From Ectobius pallidus (lineage: Eukaryota > Arthropoda > Insecta > Blattodea > Ectobiidae), in assembly GCA_964059195.1 (NCBI GenBank), contig CAXKWD010000008.1, positions 49,146,502-49,210,501 of the forward strand: 64,000 nt of DNA, in the 5' to 3' direction. Shown one piece after another: positions 9,697-20,397 of the stretch (position 1 is its first letter; every line of letters starts with the position of its first letter). Made by a program: the position numbers and the translations under genes. Under the pieces are notes generated by a model. It was not told where the DNA came from. It did no database searches and saw only the letters and a list, made by a program, of their open reading frames with translations.

Positions 9697-10444
9697 GGGT
9701 TTTTACAAGTTGTCTGTACAACTCGTCGATGCACAACACTTCCCCTCTTCTTCCAAACGCCATTTCAGTAAGGATCAGAAGCTCCTGAGGATCTGAAGGC
9801 AGATTTACAGCCTTGAGTTGCATTCTATCGAAAGCTTCAGGCTGTGGGAAAGTTATTTCGTCTCCTTTGGAGTGGAGTTTTCGCGTCAAATGTCTTAGGG
9901 CTATAGTCAGATTTGTATGTTCTTCAAGTCTAGACAGTCTCAACATTGTCTCAAAGTCATTATAGATTTGTTCTGGATGATTTGTAGGTTGTTTTTTTAT
10001 ATATCTCGGAGTTTTGGAAAGTGTCCTGAATTTGTGACTTATTATTAGTTTTTCATTGTCATCGTCTTCCGTCGAAGTCCTTGTGTCGGATGATTTAGTC
10101 TGATTCCCTGAAGAACGGTTTAATCTGATTGGCTTACTGGTGGTGACGTCAATATGATCAGCTCTTGATTTCCACAATTTCCACCATGCTGCCTTTTTTG
10201 TCATTGTTTCAGTTCCGTCTTCATAACCTTCAGTCAGTTCTGTCTGTGTCATTTGGTCGAGTTTAGCTGGTGTCTTCATTCTGGATCCTCTGTATGCCTC
10301 AGCTCTCAGTCGATTTCTTCTTTTCCTTGAAGGTGAAGATCTTTTCCTTCTTTTCGTGATATCCTGCAGAAGGTCATACATTACATCCAGAATGATCCTT
10401 TTAAGCTCTTCAACATGACGAGTCTTATGTTTCGAATTATCCAT
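9629..10444 (-). CDS. R1-clade LINE additional ORF between gag and endonuclease
   Basis: 271 aa, intact, no domain recognised. The N-terminal third is strongly basic with a nuclear-localisation-like run (KRRKRSSPSRKRRNR). A Ser/Thr/Asp-rich middle (SDTRTSTEDDDNEK) follows, then a more ordered C-terminal half (ETMLRLSRLEEHTN, LPSDPQELLILTEMAFGRRG). Its start overlaps the ORF1 stop by 8 nt and its end overlaps the endonuclease frame by 68 nt in another frame. It is either a genuine separate ORF or an N-terminal extension of ORF2 cut off by one frameshift. Confidence 0.75.
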   Translation of the reverse strand: MDNSKHKTRHVEELKRIILDVMYDLLQDITKRRKRSSPSRKRRNRLRAEAYRGSRMKTPAKLDQMTQTELTEGYEDGTETMTKKAAWWKLWKSRADHIDVTTSKPIRLNRSSGNQTKSSDTRTSTEDDDNEKLIISHKFRTLSKTPRYIKKQPTNHPEQIYNDFETMLRLSRLEEHTNLTIALRHLTRKLHSKGDEITFPQPEAFDRMQLKAVNLPSDPQELLILTEMAFGRRGEVLCIDELYRQLVKTHGRAAFNPRMEWPNSHFHTYLP

Positions 10445-11633
10445 AGTCTATCCTCTGAATATGCCGGTTGAGCAGCATTCGGTATGTTGAGCAATCCTTC
10501 GAATTTTGCTGGTTACAGCATTTCCCTCGTAGCTTGCACGGTATGCATACTGCAGCCTGGTTTATTTTAGCGCAGTTTGCTTTCATATGGTCTTCTTCTC
10601 CACAGTGTCCACATGTTGATTTCTCTTGTCTGCAAAATTTTGCTACATGGCCAAGGTCCTGACATCGAGCACAACGTGCAATTGTCAAGAAATCCTTTGG
10701 TGTTGTGGCAGTGTAGGAGAGATACAAGTACCTTTTTTGTAGTATCTGTCTCCTCAGAGTCGGATCTACCTCAACTACATGGTTGACTGTTGCCTTCTCC
10801 TTTGGTCCGGTTTTGAATCTTGGTAGGAATTTTGTTTTAAATTGCTCTAGGTTCATTTCCTCATAAAAGTTTTGATGATATGCCAAATTTGTTATCTCTT
10901 CACTGGTTAGAGTAGTTGGAATGTCGTACAGTATTAACAGGGGTCTCTTCTTCTTTGGCAGTTCCACTTTTATTTCAGCATTGTTTTCCGTTTTTTTCTG
11001 GATCTTTTTTATGTCTTCCTCAGTGTCTGTTTCTATGATTACTGACCTAGGTGTTGTTTTAATATTTTTTATTTTAATTCTGTCCTGAATTGGGTTGATT
11101 ATTTTTCTAATTTTTTCCTGCAGACTTCTTGGCTGTTCATTGGTTTTTGAGGTGATGAACACTACATGATTTTTGTTGGCTGCCACTTGTTCGATATGCT
11201 TTTCATGTGAGGGTTTTGATGCCGCCACAGCTGCCATGCTTGCGTACGTTGGCTTTAACAAACTGGAGTGTTCTTTGCTTAAGTCCAGAACTTGTTGTTG
11301 AAGCCTTGAATTCTCTTTTCGCAGTTCGTTTATTTGACCATCCTGTTTCGCTATTATTAAGGCACATTCCAGAAATTTATCTTTCACTTGCTGGAGACGT
11401 GAAGCTGATATTTTTGCTTCTTTGGGCAAGACTTCGTTGAGAAATGTATTAATTTCCGTTATGCGGGAATTAGCGTCTATGTTCGGAAGGTTGGATCCTC
11501 TTTTAGGGGTCTCATTGACTGATTGTCTCACTTCAGGAGTTTTTGTCACTTCCCGCAACTCCCTTCGTTCGGGAGGGGGCGATCGTTCTACCGGCATGTT
11601 CACCGGTTCACAGTCACTACCTACTAAAAACAC
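10437..11633 (-). CDS. R1-clade LINE ORF1 (gag-like, zinc knuckles)
   Basis: 398 aa, intact. Around residues 55-120 there is a coiled-coil-prone region (NELRKENSRLQQQVLDLSK). A central block includes KKRPLLILYDIP, as in the domain preceding knuckles in R1-type gag proteins. The C-terminus has two canonical CCHC knuckles, CARCQDLGHVAKFC and CGHCGEEDHMKANC (about residues 320-352), and a third Cys-rich motif (about 360-380). ORF1 proteins of this clade package element RNA. The stop overlaps the next ORF's start in the eight bases ATGGATAA. Confidence 0.9.
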   Translation of the reverse strand: MFLVGSDCEPVNMPVERSPPPERRELREVTKTPEVRQSVNETPKRGSNLPNIDANSRITEINTFLNEVLPKEAKISASRLQQVKDKFLECALIIAKQDGQINELRKENSRLQQQVLDLSKEHSSLLKPTYASMAAVAASKPSHEKHIEQVAANKNHVVFITSKTNEQPRSLQEKIRKIINPIQDRIKIKNIKTTPRSVIIETDTEEDIKKIQKKTENNAEIKVELPKKKRPLLILYDIPTTLTSEEITNLAYHQNFYEEMNLEQFKTKFLPRFKTGPKEKATVNHVVEVDPTLRRQILQKRYLYLSYTATTPKDFLTIARCARCQDLGHVAKFCRQEKSTCGHCGEEDHMKANCAKINQAAVCIPCKLRGKCCNQQNSKDCSTYRMLLNRHIQRIDYG

Positions 11634-11821
11634 TACATTATAAACATAAAGAAAACATCACTAGCCACCACTGAATTACTGCATGTTATCTGGCACACGC
11701 GCGCGTTCAATGACACAGTAATCTTACGCTAGACGCGAATTCAGCAGATTCCCTCGCACCGGCAGAGCACAAGAAAACACGTCCGATCGCTTTGATTGCT
11801 AAAACAATCAAAGGTCCAATA

Positions 11822-12227
11822 GTTCAGACAAGTTCGTTAATGAGCAAAATTGGCGCAAGAGGATGGTCGGGGGAGGGGGTTGAAATTTTTAAACATTTAT
11901 ATCTCGGCCCATATGAAGTATAGAGGGAAACTTTGAGTGAATAAATTAGAGTACTCCTTATGGAGTTCACAGTGACACCAACGATTCGGGGGTTTTGGGG
12001 GTACGAGTTGGGGTCGGGGTATGGGGATGGAAATTCGAAATTTTGGAAACTGCGTCTTGTGGGGTATCGTTGAAAAGCTCTTGCAGTTATTATTGCGGGT
12101 TTGTCATGCCAAGGCTAAAGAAGAAGAGTGTTACGCAGCGACAGTAAATTAAACCAAAAGCACTTCGAAATCTACCTCAGGCTGTAGGCTTGCCTAAAGG
12201 GATTTTTGTTATTGTTATTAATGATTT
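11822..12227. other. right arm of hAT element, no gene seen
   Basis: Between the LINE TSD and the transposase relic. It contains G-rich runs (GGGGGAGGGGG, GGGGGTTTTGGGGG) but no supported frame. Confidence 0.4.
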
Positions 12228-12370
12228 TATGAAGTTTTCTCGAAAATGTTTGAAAATTTTTCCCATGCCGGACTAGTAAATTTGTTCATTGGTAACTTAA
12301 ACTCTCCACATTTTAGTTTCTCCTCGGCTTCCTTCAGGGTAAAATTTTCTAAACACATCTGAAGTTCCTC
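12228..12370 (-). pseudogene. hAT transposase N-terminal relic
   Basis: A - strand frame reads ...LENFTLKEAEEKLKCGEF... and then SPAWEKFSNIFEKTS. The W-x-x-F-x-x-I pattern resembles the lead-in to the BED zinc finger of hAT transposases. The finger itself is not visible and a stop follows. It lies within the TIR-bounded hAT element, which supports the assignment, but the stretch is short. Confidence 0.42.
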
Positions 12371-12626
12371 AACTACGTAACTGCACGACTTACCAGTGCA
12401 CTGCTATACCCAGTTTCATATTCTTTCCACCAGGCCTTGCAGTTTCCTTAGGCCCTGTGAAACCCACCAAGTTATGAAGAGCTTGTGACTCATAGCGACA
12501 GTATTTCTTATCATCGTCGTAATCTGACTTGCTTTCTTGTCAAGCAAGTTAAAAGCTGCGGCTGGTTGCAGAATTTCAAAGGGGCAAGCAAGCTAAAATC
12601 AGAATATGTACACCTCTATTGAATAT

Positions 12627-14250
12627 GTCATTATGAGTGAAATCGCGTAAGGTCATCACCTAACGGAGTTCGTCTCAATTAAACAGAGAAAGAAATAGAA
12701 GGTTAAATCAACATTGCAGTCTTAGATATTGGATAACCTTACCTGACAAAATGCAAAGCTAGGAAAAGGGTCTGAGGATAGGTTTCCTTAACACTGAAAG
12801 ATTGTGGTGTAGTCTTAAACATAGGGAAATTCACATTATTGTAAGGAGCTTTGAAATACTAGCTTTGGCTGAGACCATGGCCGTCCGGAAGGGGGGGCAG
12901 GGTAGGGCCGTTGCCCTCCCCTGGAAATTTTATTTACACATAAATCTCTAAACTAAATAACTATAAGCAACAAATGTGAAATGAGGCTTAAGTTTCCACA
13001 TACTGCAGTTTGGACAAAAATGAGTTGTAACTTAGATTTGAGCATATAGGAGTAATCACTTCCATTACATTTGAAATCATTCCTAGTTAAACTTTTTTTG
13101 TAATGAAGGTAAGGCAATGGAAGTATCGCATTTTATATGAAAAGTACCTGTGAAATTGTAGAATTTTTCTTTGTATCCGTAGTAGTTAGTACAGCTACAG
13201 TCAAACAATTATGTGGACTGTAATATTATTATTAATAATACTAATAGTAGTAATAATAACAATAATAATAATAAGCAAGTGGCTGTAATAGTAGCATAGT
13301 GATGGTGGTGCCGGCGGTAATTTGTTCATTCGCCCCCCCTTGACAAAATTTCTGCGGACGTCCATGGCTGAGACGTGGCTTAAAGGTGACGAAGTAATCA
13401 ATATTCCCAAAACTGCATTTCCAAAAATAAAGTAAAAATGAATAAGTTTGGAAGATGTCCTGAAGGCATCTTCTTATTACAATAGCGAACCAAGGGACAC
13501 TATAGTGGAAGTAGACAGAAAGAACGAACATAGGATATGGATAGGCGTGAAGAGTAATAAAAAAGATATAATATTAGTAATAGGGGTAACTTACCATCAC
13601 CCCAAGATATCTCAATTGAACTGTAATTTCTATTAATGCCTGGGTGATGAAGTAGATGATATTAGGTCTAAGTACAAAGTAAATTACTTAATCTTGGCGG
13701 ATTATTTTAACAGTAGAATTGGAAAGAGGAATGTACGAGTATGTCCACTTGGTACAGAAGTTTTGAATAATCATATTAATATCGGCATAAACCGCGATTT
13801 TCCAACCAGGAACAGTCGCTATCCAGTGCCCAACGCCGAAGGCTTCAAGCTGCTAAATTTCTGTAATCAGAACGGGTTTTAAATATTCAATGGCTGTTAC
13901 GGAGATGATACTGAGGGCAATTTCACTTTTGATAATGAGCAGGGAGCAACTGTAGTAGATTATATGTTAGTATCTCTTAACTTGGGTGCGTTTATCTCAA
14001 GTTTTGAACTATCGGAAGTGGTTCACAGCTCCCACATGTTTTCATCCATAGAGAATGAAATTAAGATTAACGGTAACCATCCTCCAACCTTCTACAAGTC
14101 TGTCAAGGAAAATAGCTCAGGAACTACTATTTCTGTGACAACTTTTACAATATGATAGGCCTAAACAATCAATGTGCAGTGTTGTTAGAATTAGGAGTTC
14201 AGTGTTCCATAAATGAAGCAATATTAATAGGGCCTTTGAATTATTTCACA
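12627..14250 (+). pseudogene. LINE A endonuclease domain, degraded
   Basis: Across the MITE the frame gives EILALAETW..., then GVTYHHPK, ADYFNSRIGKRN (the GDFNARIG motif), ATVVDYMLVS and SSHMF, all in the order of an APE-type endonuclease and matching LINE B (GVVYHHPRD, GDFNARIG, VIDYALMS). Multiple frameshifts and stops. The catalytic Glu of AETW and the D-x-N region are still visible. Confidence 0.75.
12876..13366. mobile_element. small hAT-type MITE, 8-bp TSD
   Basis: 491 bp. The left end CATGGCCGTCCGGA and the right end TCTGCGGACGTCCATG are imperfect inverted repeats (CATGGnCGTCCG). GCTGAGAC at 12868-12875 and 13367-13374 is the TSD. It interrupts LINE A within the endonuclease motif ILALAETWL, which reads through once the insert and one TSD copy are removed. 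It has an internal AAT microsatellite at 13215-13275 and no coding capacity. Confidence 0.88.
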
Positions 14251-14549
14251 GAGTTTTCGAAAAAGTGGGGGAAAGGAAAGTAACAAAATATACACACCTC
14301 ATGCATATCAATTCATGGTTTTATATGCAATGCACTAACACGAGAAAGCAATAATTGCTTAATAATTAAGAATAACCTACAAAAAATTGCGAAAGGTAAG
14401 TGATGATAGCAATGACAACTATGTAAAGAATAATTATATCAAATTAAAAAATCAATATAAGAAACTAACAACAGACTAGAAAGAAAACTTTTACAAAAGT
14501 AAAAGTGAGAAAATAAACTATTGGTTAGAAAACAACAACACTACCAACA

Positions 14550-16790
14550 TTTGGAAATACCTGAAAATATTAAAACGTAACACTAACAGGAACTTATGGC
14601 CGGATGAAGGAACGTGGATCAATCATTTTTATGAATTATTTAAACAAAATCATTCAAGTAGATACCTTACAATTGATGAATTTCCTTGCGTGAATTACAT
14701 AAATAGGCTAGATAACGTGATTTCTAAAGATGAAATTATTAAGGTAACTTAAAAATTCAGGAATAACAAAGCGCCCAGGTTGGACGGAATCTAGGTACAA
14801 ATTATAGAAGATGATGTGCGAGAATCAGAAATGGCTCGAGATAATAACTAGATTGTTCAATAAGATCAAATTAACCAACCAAATTCCGAGATGTGGAAAA
14901 AAGCTATAGTTGTTCCTATATATAATAACAGGAGTTAAATAAAAAATCCGAACAACTTTAGGGGCATACGTCTATTAAAAACCTTATCTAAAGTCTATAC
15001 AGGAATCTTAGCAAACAGGTTAACAGACTGGTTGGAAGTATACAATCCAATTTCTCCATGGGAAGAAGGATTTAGAAGGGGCAAGCGCACAACAGGCAAT
15101 ATTTTCATTTTGAATACTGTAATAGACAAATACTTTAGCAGGAAAATATAAAAAAAATTACTGGTGTTTTATTGATCTGGAAAAAGCTTTCGACACTGTG
15201 AACAGGAACCAATTATTTTTTACGTTAAGAAAAATAGTGTTAAGCAATTAATATAAAAGGGATTTACGACAACATAGAATTTTGTATAAGAACTAATATA
15301 AATTATGGTACCATTAGAGTGATCAAACAAGAGACAGGAGTAAGGCAAGGTTGCAACCTCAGCCCACAATTATTCAGCATATTTATTAAATATATTTTTT
15401 ATGAAGTTGTATTAGTTAACCAGCACTAACCGGCTATTATGAATACACAAATTCCGGGCCTAATGATTGCCGGACCTGGCACTTTTAGCAATCACCTCGA
15501 TAGAGCTACAGAAAAGTATTGACTCAGTTAGCAATTTTTGTGGGCCATGGAGTCTAAAAATTAATATCCAGAAAAATATTCAGGTATGCAAGAACGGTAA
15601 TAAACTCAGCAAAAAGGAAATATGGAGGTTAGATGACGAAGTTATAAAATGTGAATAATACTAAATACCTGAGGCTAACCTTCAATAATAAAGAATCTTG
15701 GGATTCACACACAAAAGGAGCATGGAATGGTGGAGAGAAGCCTTGGGAGCGACAAATAATTTCCTAAACAAAATACCTGAATTAACATTTAAAATGCTAA
15801 ATAGGATTTACAAAGTTTTAGTGGATTCCAACTGTTTTCTCTGCAATATATCATTCCACCAGAGCTCCATTCATCATACATTACCATTGGCTGCAATAAA
15901 TGAATTTTAAAAATCCTCTATGGAATTGAGGCAATCCTGGAAATATCTAGACATGGTAAGGTCCAGGTTCTGCAAACAGGTGCTGGGCATTCCCGGATTC
16001 ACATTAAATGAGGCGACGATATATGAACTAGGTTACGACAGAAGCATGGGTACTATCTTAGGTAAAATCTTAAAGTCTTCTTAGATACATTTATGAGAAA
16101 GGTAACAATGATATAGTCAAAATATGTTCCAGTTTCTGTTAAAGGAGAATAGTAATAGGAACACAGTGCACGATATTACGAAAATACTGGATCAGATAGG
16201 ACTAAAATGGATTTGAAACTCAGTACTGAACCAGGGAAAAAAAACATAATAACGCTCACCAAGATCGTTCGCAGAAGATGCAACGATATTCAGAGGCAAA
16301 ACCTCGTAGCTATAATGAGGGGAAGAAAGATCCCTAGTTTTAGATATTAAACTGAAAGAAATGTGGGGAAAAATTTACGTTTCAGGTTGCTCCAAGGGAC
16401 AAAGAACGGGGTTGGCATGGTGGCGTGTTTGGGGTTTGTGAACTCAGGGACATAAGAAGGAATTTTGAGAAAGGACGATATCTTTTATGTCTAAATAGAC
16501 AAGACGCTGAACACGTAATTTTAAATTGTCAGAAAACTAAAACGATCAGACAACAGATATTTAATTTAAAAATTCCTAGAAAGCATTGTAAAAATAGCAT
16601 ATAAGAAATTATCGACGGCAAAGAATATGAAAACTTTGAAGGAAATGGGAAACTTTTTATACATTGTTAAAAGAAAATGGGGAAAAACTAATAAAAGAAT
16701 TAGCTGAATAAGTGTGTTTTTCGATATGCTTACACAAGTAAGGCACATACAGCAAGACACTGGAGCCATAATTTGTAAGTTCCTAGATAT
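14550..16790 (+). pseudogene. LINE A reverse transcriptase and C-terminal region, degraded
   Basis: RT motifs are spread over several frames: NNFRGIRLLKTLSKVYTGIL (about 14955), CFIDLEKAFDTVNRN (about 15165), ETGVRQGCNLSPQLF (about 15340), then a FADD-equivalent decayed to AGPDLALLAI (about 15470) and WSLKINIQKN. The C-terminal knuckle has decayed to LLCLNRQDAEHVILNC near 16490. Order and spacing parallel LINE B. It is clearly non-functional. No counterpart of LINE B's third ORF was recognised after 16790. Confidence 0.78.
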
Positions 16791-16800
16791 CAAGACCTAT

Positions 16801-18289
16801 ACATTAATATCAGTGTGTAATATTCAGAAAACCATATGGTGGAAACCTTTGTAACACAAAGGGTGTAAAAATGTGTGACACAAGAATATATTACACATTA
16901 AACATTACTTATGAAGCTCTGCATTCCCTATCTGTTGTGTAAAAACCCGAAGACTGCTCCCCGGGGCAACTCATCACACATACGACTCTGTTTCTTGTTT
17001 TTTTGCACAGTTGGTAGGCATGTAATTAAAGCTTCATTCATCCTTCTATACTTTCAATAGTGACTTCTCTTTACATCAGTCAAAGAATGAGTGAATTTCG
17101 TTAAGTGTGTGATCTGCTACGAGACTATTGGGGTGACCATAAATCCCGGTGAGCAATAGTGTATGTTAAATGTCTGCCATTAATTCTGTCAGTGATGAAC
17201 GCCTTGAAGCTTTCATTCTTGATGTGTTAGACGAAGATGTGCCTAATTAATATGGCAATGACAATAGTGAACGTATTAAAGGTCTTCTCCGTCACTGAAG
17301 GCAGGAATAAAATATTTCAAGATTTTGGAAGCTTCTTGCTTAAGAACATGATACCATAACTGTCAAAATATTAATTGAAGCAAAGTGAAATCATGCACTA
17401 TGTATTGCACACTAAGTTTACAATTTCAGATCATATTATAACCGCTCAGTATTATAAACACATGAAGTATCCAAATATCATAGGACATTAAACTTCCCTG
17501 ATGAGAGGAGGCAAGTACTCGTATTTAAAAGTATAATGGGTGAGCAGGTGAGCAGTAATGATATCCGGAAAAGGGTGAGCAGTCTAGGGCTAAAGATAGA
17601 GATCATGAAAATTTTACATTTCTCGACGTACGCACTTTGAAGGATGGGACTGTTTTATAATATTTCCTCAATGCTGTTGTCATGGATCTTAAGTGAACAA
17701 TCCCATATCTAATGAAATTGCAGTACTCTTATGGATCCAAAAGGTAACATGAGCGGTAAGTAATACAACTGAAAATACGAGTGGTATATATATATACGGT
17801 ATATTTATATACAAGATAGCCTCCAATATTATTGCCCAGGACCAAGCTGATCATAATTGTTAAATAGAAACGTCTGGACTACAACACTCTTCACGTTTTC
17901 ACACCTTCTGACAAGTAAGCCAGGAACGTCTTCTCATTCAGATCAATTTTCTGGTCTTCAACTCGCTTCATCTTACCTTGACTTCAATTTTCCCGGTATT
18001 AGTGTAGCACAACCTACTTTCCATGCCTCCTCTATGTCATCAGGACAATTGTTTCTATCATAAATAATTAGTCTAGATTAATATCAAAACTAGCAGAAAA
18101 TTAAAACTTTATACAGAAAGGGAAAACACAATGATGAAATTGTTTTCAAGACCTACAAAGTTTTTTTCCAAATTGAATATCACCCAATAGCCTACTTATA
18201 TACTTACTCAATGGCAATAGATAATTCCTAAGCAAGCTAAAGGAATATTATCTATATTTGGAACCTGTAGGTTCATTGCCGCACTTACC
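16801..18289. other. no gene recognised
   Basis: AT-rich intronic DNA. A possible decayed frame near 17170-17260 (SVSDERLEAFILDVLDEDVP) looks protein-like but is too short to place. There is a short (TA)n run at 17790-17815. Confidence 0.4.
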
Positions 18290-19050
18290 TGAGCCGCCTA
18301 TATTCTGTGCTAACTCCATCCAACCATGCATCTAAAATCCTACTTCTCTTAAATCTATCCTAATATTGTCCTTCCACTACGTCTGAGTCTTCCAAGTGGT
18401 CTTTTCTTTCGAGTCTCCCAGTCAATATATTTTAGACATGTCTTTCCTCCCCAATGTCCAGTCCATTTCATCCTCCATGATATAATTACCCTTACTATAT
18501 CCGGTGACGAGTACGGGTTATGAAGCTCGTCGTTATAAACTTTTTCCAGTCCTCATTTTTATCTCTCTAATGCCCAAATATTTTCCTAAGCACCCTGTTC
18601 TCGAATACTCTCAGAATATGTTCTTTCCGAAGAGTAAGCGACCATGTCTCACATCCACATAATGCAACCGGCAGGATAATTGTCTTATAAATTTTTATTT
18701 TTAGATTTCTTGACAGAAGACGAGAAGATAAGAATTTCTGAACTGCACTTCCTGATTTGAGTCTACATTTAACTTCTGCTTTAAAATTATTTGTGTCTGT
18801 TGTTATTGCTCACAGATATTTAAATTTCTCCACTTGTTCGAACGATTTACCGGCTATTCTAATATTTTGTAGCGCATTATTTTGACGTTTCATGATCATA
18901 TACCTAGTTTTTTCCTGTATTAATTTCAAATCCAACTTTCCTGCAGGCATCGCAAAGATTTTCTGCATTTCTCTCGATTGTGTTTATGACATCGCCCAAC
19001 AAGTAAATGCCATCTGCAAGAACTAAAATTGCTATTTAATTCTAGGCCTG
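18290..19050 (-). pseudogene. RTE-type LINE relic (RT 3' part)
   Basis: The - strand gives, with shifts, ADGIYLLGDVINTIERN, then VGFEINTGK, GCETWSLTLRKEHILRVFEN and RVLRKIFGH. That series follows the RT catalytic motif in RTE/BovB-like elements (ADDI..LG, GCETWSLTLREEHRLRVFENRVLRRIFG). Stops are frequent and the 5' half of the element is absent. Confidence 0.75.
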
Positions 19051-19309
19051 CATTATTAAAAACATAAAAACATTTAAAGTTAGACATATTAAGTTGAATT
19101 GATATGAGAAATAACGAAAACTCTTAAACACACTTGATAAATAGCAGAACTCCTCTGGCGAAGTACGAAGTACGTAAGTTACTATATAAAACATAAAAAA
19201 TTCTGACAGTACAGGTTGTGAAGAAAGTTTCATTTACAATTAAACAGTGCCCTGCAAATATAATTACCATACTCATGTCACTTATCGATAAATCCTTTTC
19301 AACTGCCGT

Positions 19310-19446
19310 TTTTCCCTCTATTTTCAAAACCACAATGGTGAAGCCTCTTTTCCAATCCGGAGATCTCACTAACCCTGAAAACTAACGCCCCAAAGCTTTA
19401 CCTTCTATCTTCTCCAAATTCCTTGAGAAGTTGATGCATGATACAA
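19310..19446 (+). pseudogene. short RT fragment of a Jockey/CR1-like LINE
   Basis: Reads ...KTTMVKPLFQSGDLTNPEN* followed by RPKALPSIFSKFLEKLMHD, matching RT block 2 (VVPIxKSGDxxxPxNYRPISxLPxxSKxxEKLM). Only about 45 codons survive, with one in-frame stop. Confidence 0.65.
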
Positions 19447-20265
19447 TCTTTTGATTCTTTCTGTGCCAAGTTTTTATATCAGCACAGCAGAGGTGTACAC
19501 ATACACGCAATTATACAAACATCCATACGTCCTTACAAACATCCCGGGATATCCGCAGAAGATTCCCGAACATGTAGAGGCGTTTAATGTTGAAGGCATA
19601 GTATGTAGAAAAATTAACAATTGAAATTTACTATTGAAGCTGATTAACTGATTAACTGAGAAAATTACTCTAAATCAAACCAAGGCAATTTCAAGATAAG
19701 GTAAAGCTTAAACAGTCAAACCTTCGGTCGGCTCCCAGCCATGGAAATTTCTACACATGTCCGAAAACAAGCGACAATTGAAATATATTCAAAGCTTACC
19801 TTACCCGCACGTGCTAAAGAAACAATACCAAAGCCATTAAACCACCAGATCGCCACTACAAGTCGGAGATCTTCCCCGGACGCTGTCCATTCACGCAATC
19901 ATATACCGAGAATTCGTAAGACAAGACGAAAGCTCGGGATAATCTCCACCAAGTCGTATCAGTCTTCCAATTAGCTGTGACGCGAATGCTCGTTCAAAGC
20001 CTCGCTCCGAGGTTCAAGAAAAATCTATTCCTTCCCCTCGAGACAGCTGAGTGAATGGAATATTCCAAATTACGTTCCTATACGTACCTATACGCATAAT
20101 TACCTAGTAGCAACCCCTTATAATCGCTCCCTTCAGAACCATACCAGACACGTATTTTAACTAATATTGGGATCGCCTAGTACTAAGTTCATTAATGATT
20201 CCAACAACAGGTATGTTTTGTGCCGCTTGTTGCCGGCACTGTGTTTTCTTAATTATATTATCTTT
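19447..20265. other. no gene recognised
   Basis: A basic 77-codon frame at 19741-19974 has no recognisable domain. I treat it as chance. The region ends at the left TSD of LINE B. Confidence 0.35.
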
Positions 20266-20280
20266 CATTCACATTTGTTC
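20266..20280. repeat. left TSD of LINE B
   Basis: CATTCACATTTGTTC, identical to 25956-25970. It defines the left edge of LINE B. Confidence 0.93.
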
Positions 20281-20397
20281 ATTCAGAGTTCAGACACGGA
20301 AGGAGACGGACGGGTGGCAGTGCTGAGTGAGGCAAACAGTGTAAACAGTGCAAGCAGTGAATAGTGTTAATAAGCTGAGCAAGAAGGTTAAAGCAGA

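Larger units (their letters stand above)
6008..11811 (-). mobile_element. R1-clade non-LTR retrotransposon with 10-bp TSD
   Basis: The - strand order is a gag-like ORF1, an extra ORF, an APE endonuclease, then RT and a C-terminal CCHC. The 3' end is an AAATAAAATAAA tail (plus-strand 6008-6030). AGGTCCAATA flanks both sides (5998-6007 and 11812-11821), a 10-bp TSD inside the hAT element. RT motifs (GCPQGSVCGPIFWD, FVDISGAFDNLWW) and the C-terminal LTGHGP...CSCGG signature are those of the R1/TRAS/SART/Waldo group. It is nearly full length and lightly damaged. The first bases (TTGATTG...CAATCAA) can form a hairpin. Confidence 0.9.
5483..12618. mobile_element. hAT transposon hosting an R1-clade LINE
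   Basis: The left end TAGAGGTGTACA and the right end TGTACACCTCTA are inverted, and the next 20 bases (GATTTTAGCTTGC...) also match. TTGAATAT at 5475-5482 and 12619-12626 is an 8-bp TSD. TIR sequence and TSD size fit hAT. GCAAGC/GCTTGC motifs are dense near both ends (5510-5640, 12530-12600), like subterminal transposase-binding repeats. Subtracting the LINE at 6008-11811 and its duplicated target leaves only about 1.3 kb of hAT. It retains a trace of transposase but is not autonomous. Confidence 0.87.
2470..16800 (+). mobile_element. LINE A: old 2A-bearing APE-type non-LTR element, split by three insertions
   Basis: Pieces of one element can be followed in order: ORF1 (2574-3338, continuing 5149-5482), endonuclease (12627-12875, continuing 13375-14250), RT and C-terminal region (14550-16790). 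They are interrupted by DNA transposons at 3339-5140, 5483-12618 and 12876-13366. Each of those is bounded by an 8-bp TSD, so the LINE was there first. It parallels LINE B (20281-25955) in domain order and motifs but is clearly diverged, so it is a different family or a much older copy. Many stops and frameshifts make it dead. Outer edges are approximate and no TSD was found. Confidence 0.8.

Noticed and set aside
19741..19974. 77-aa basic frame as a host gene
   Set aside because: No domain, no splice context, and an overlapping frame on the other strand of similar length.
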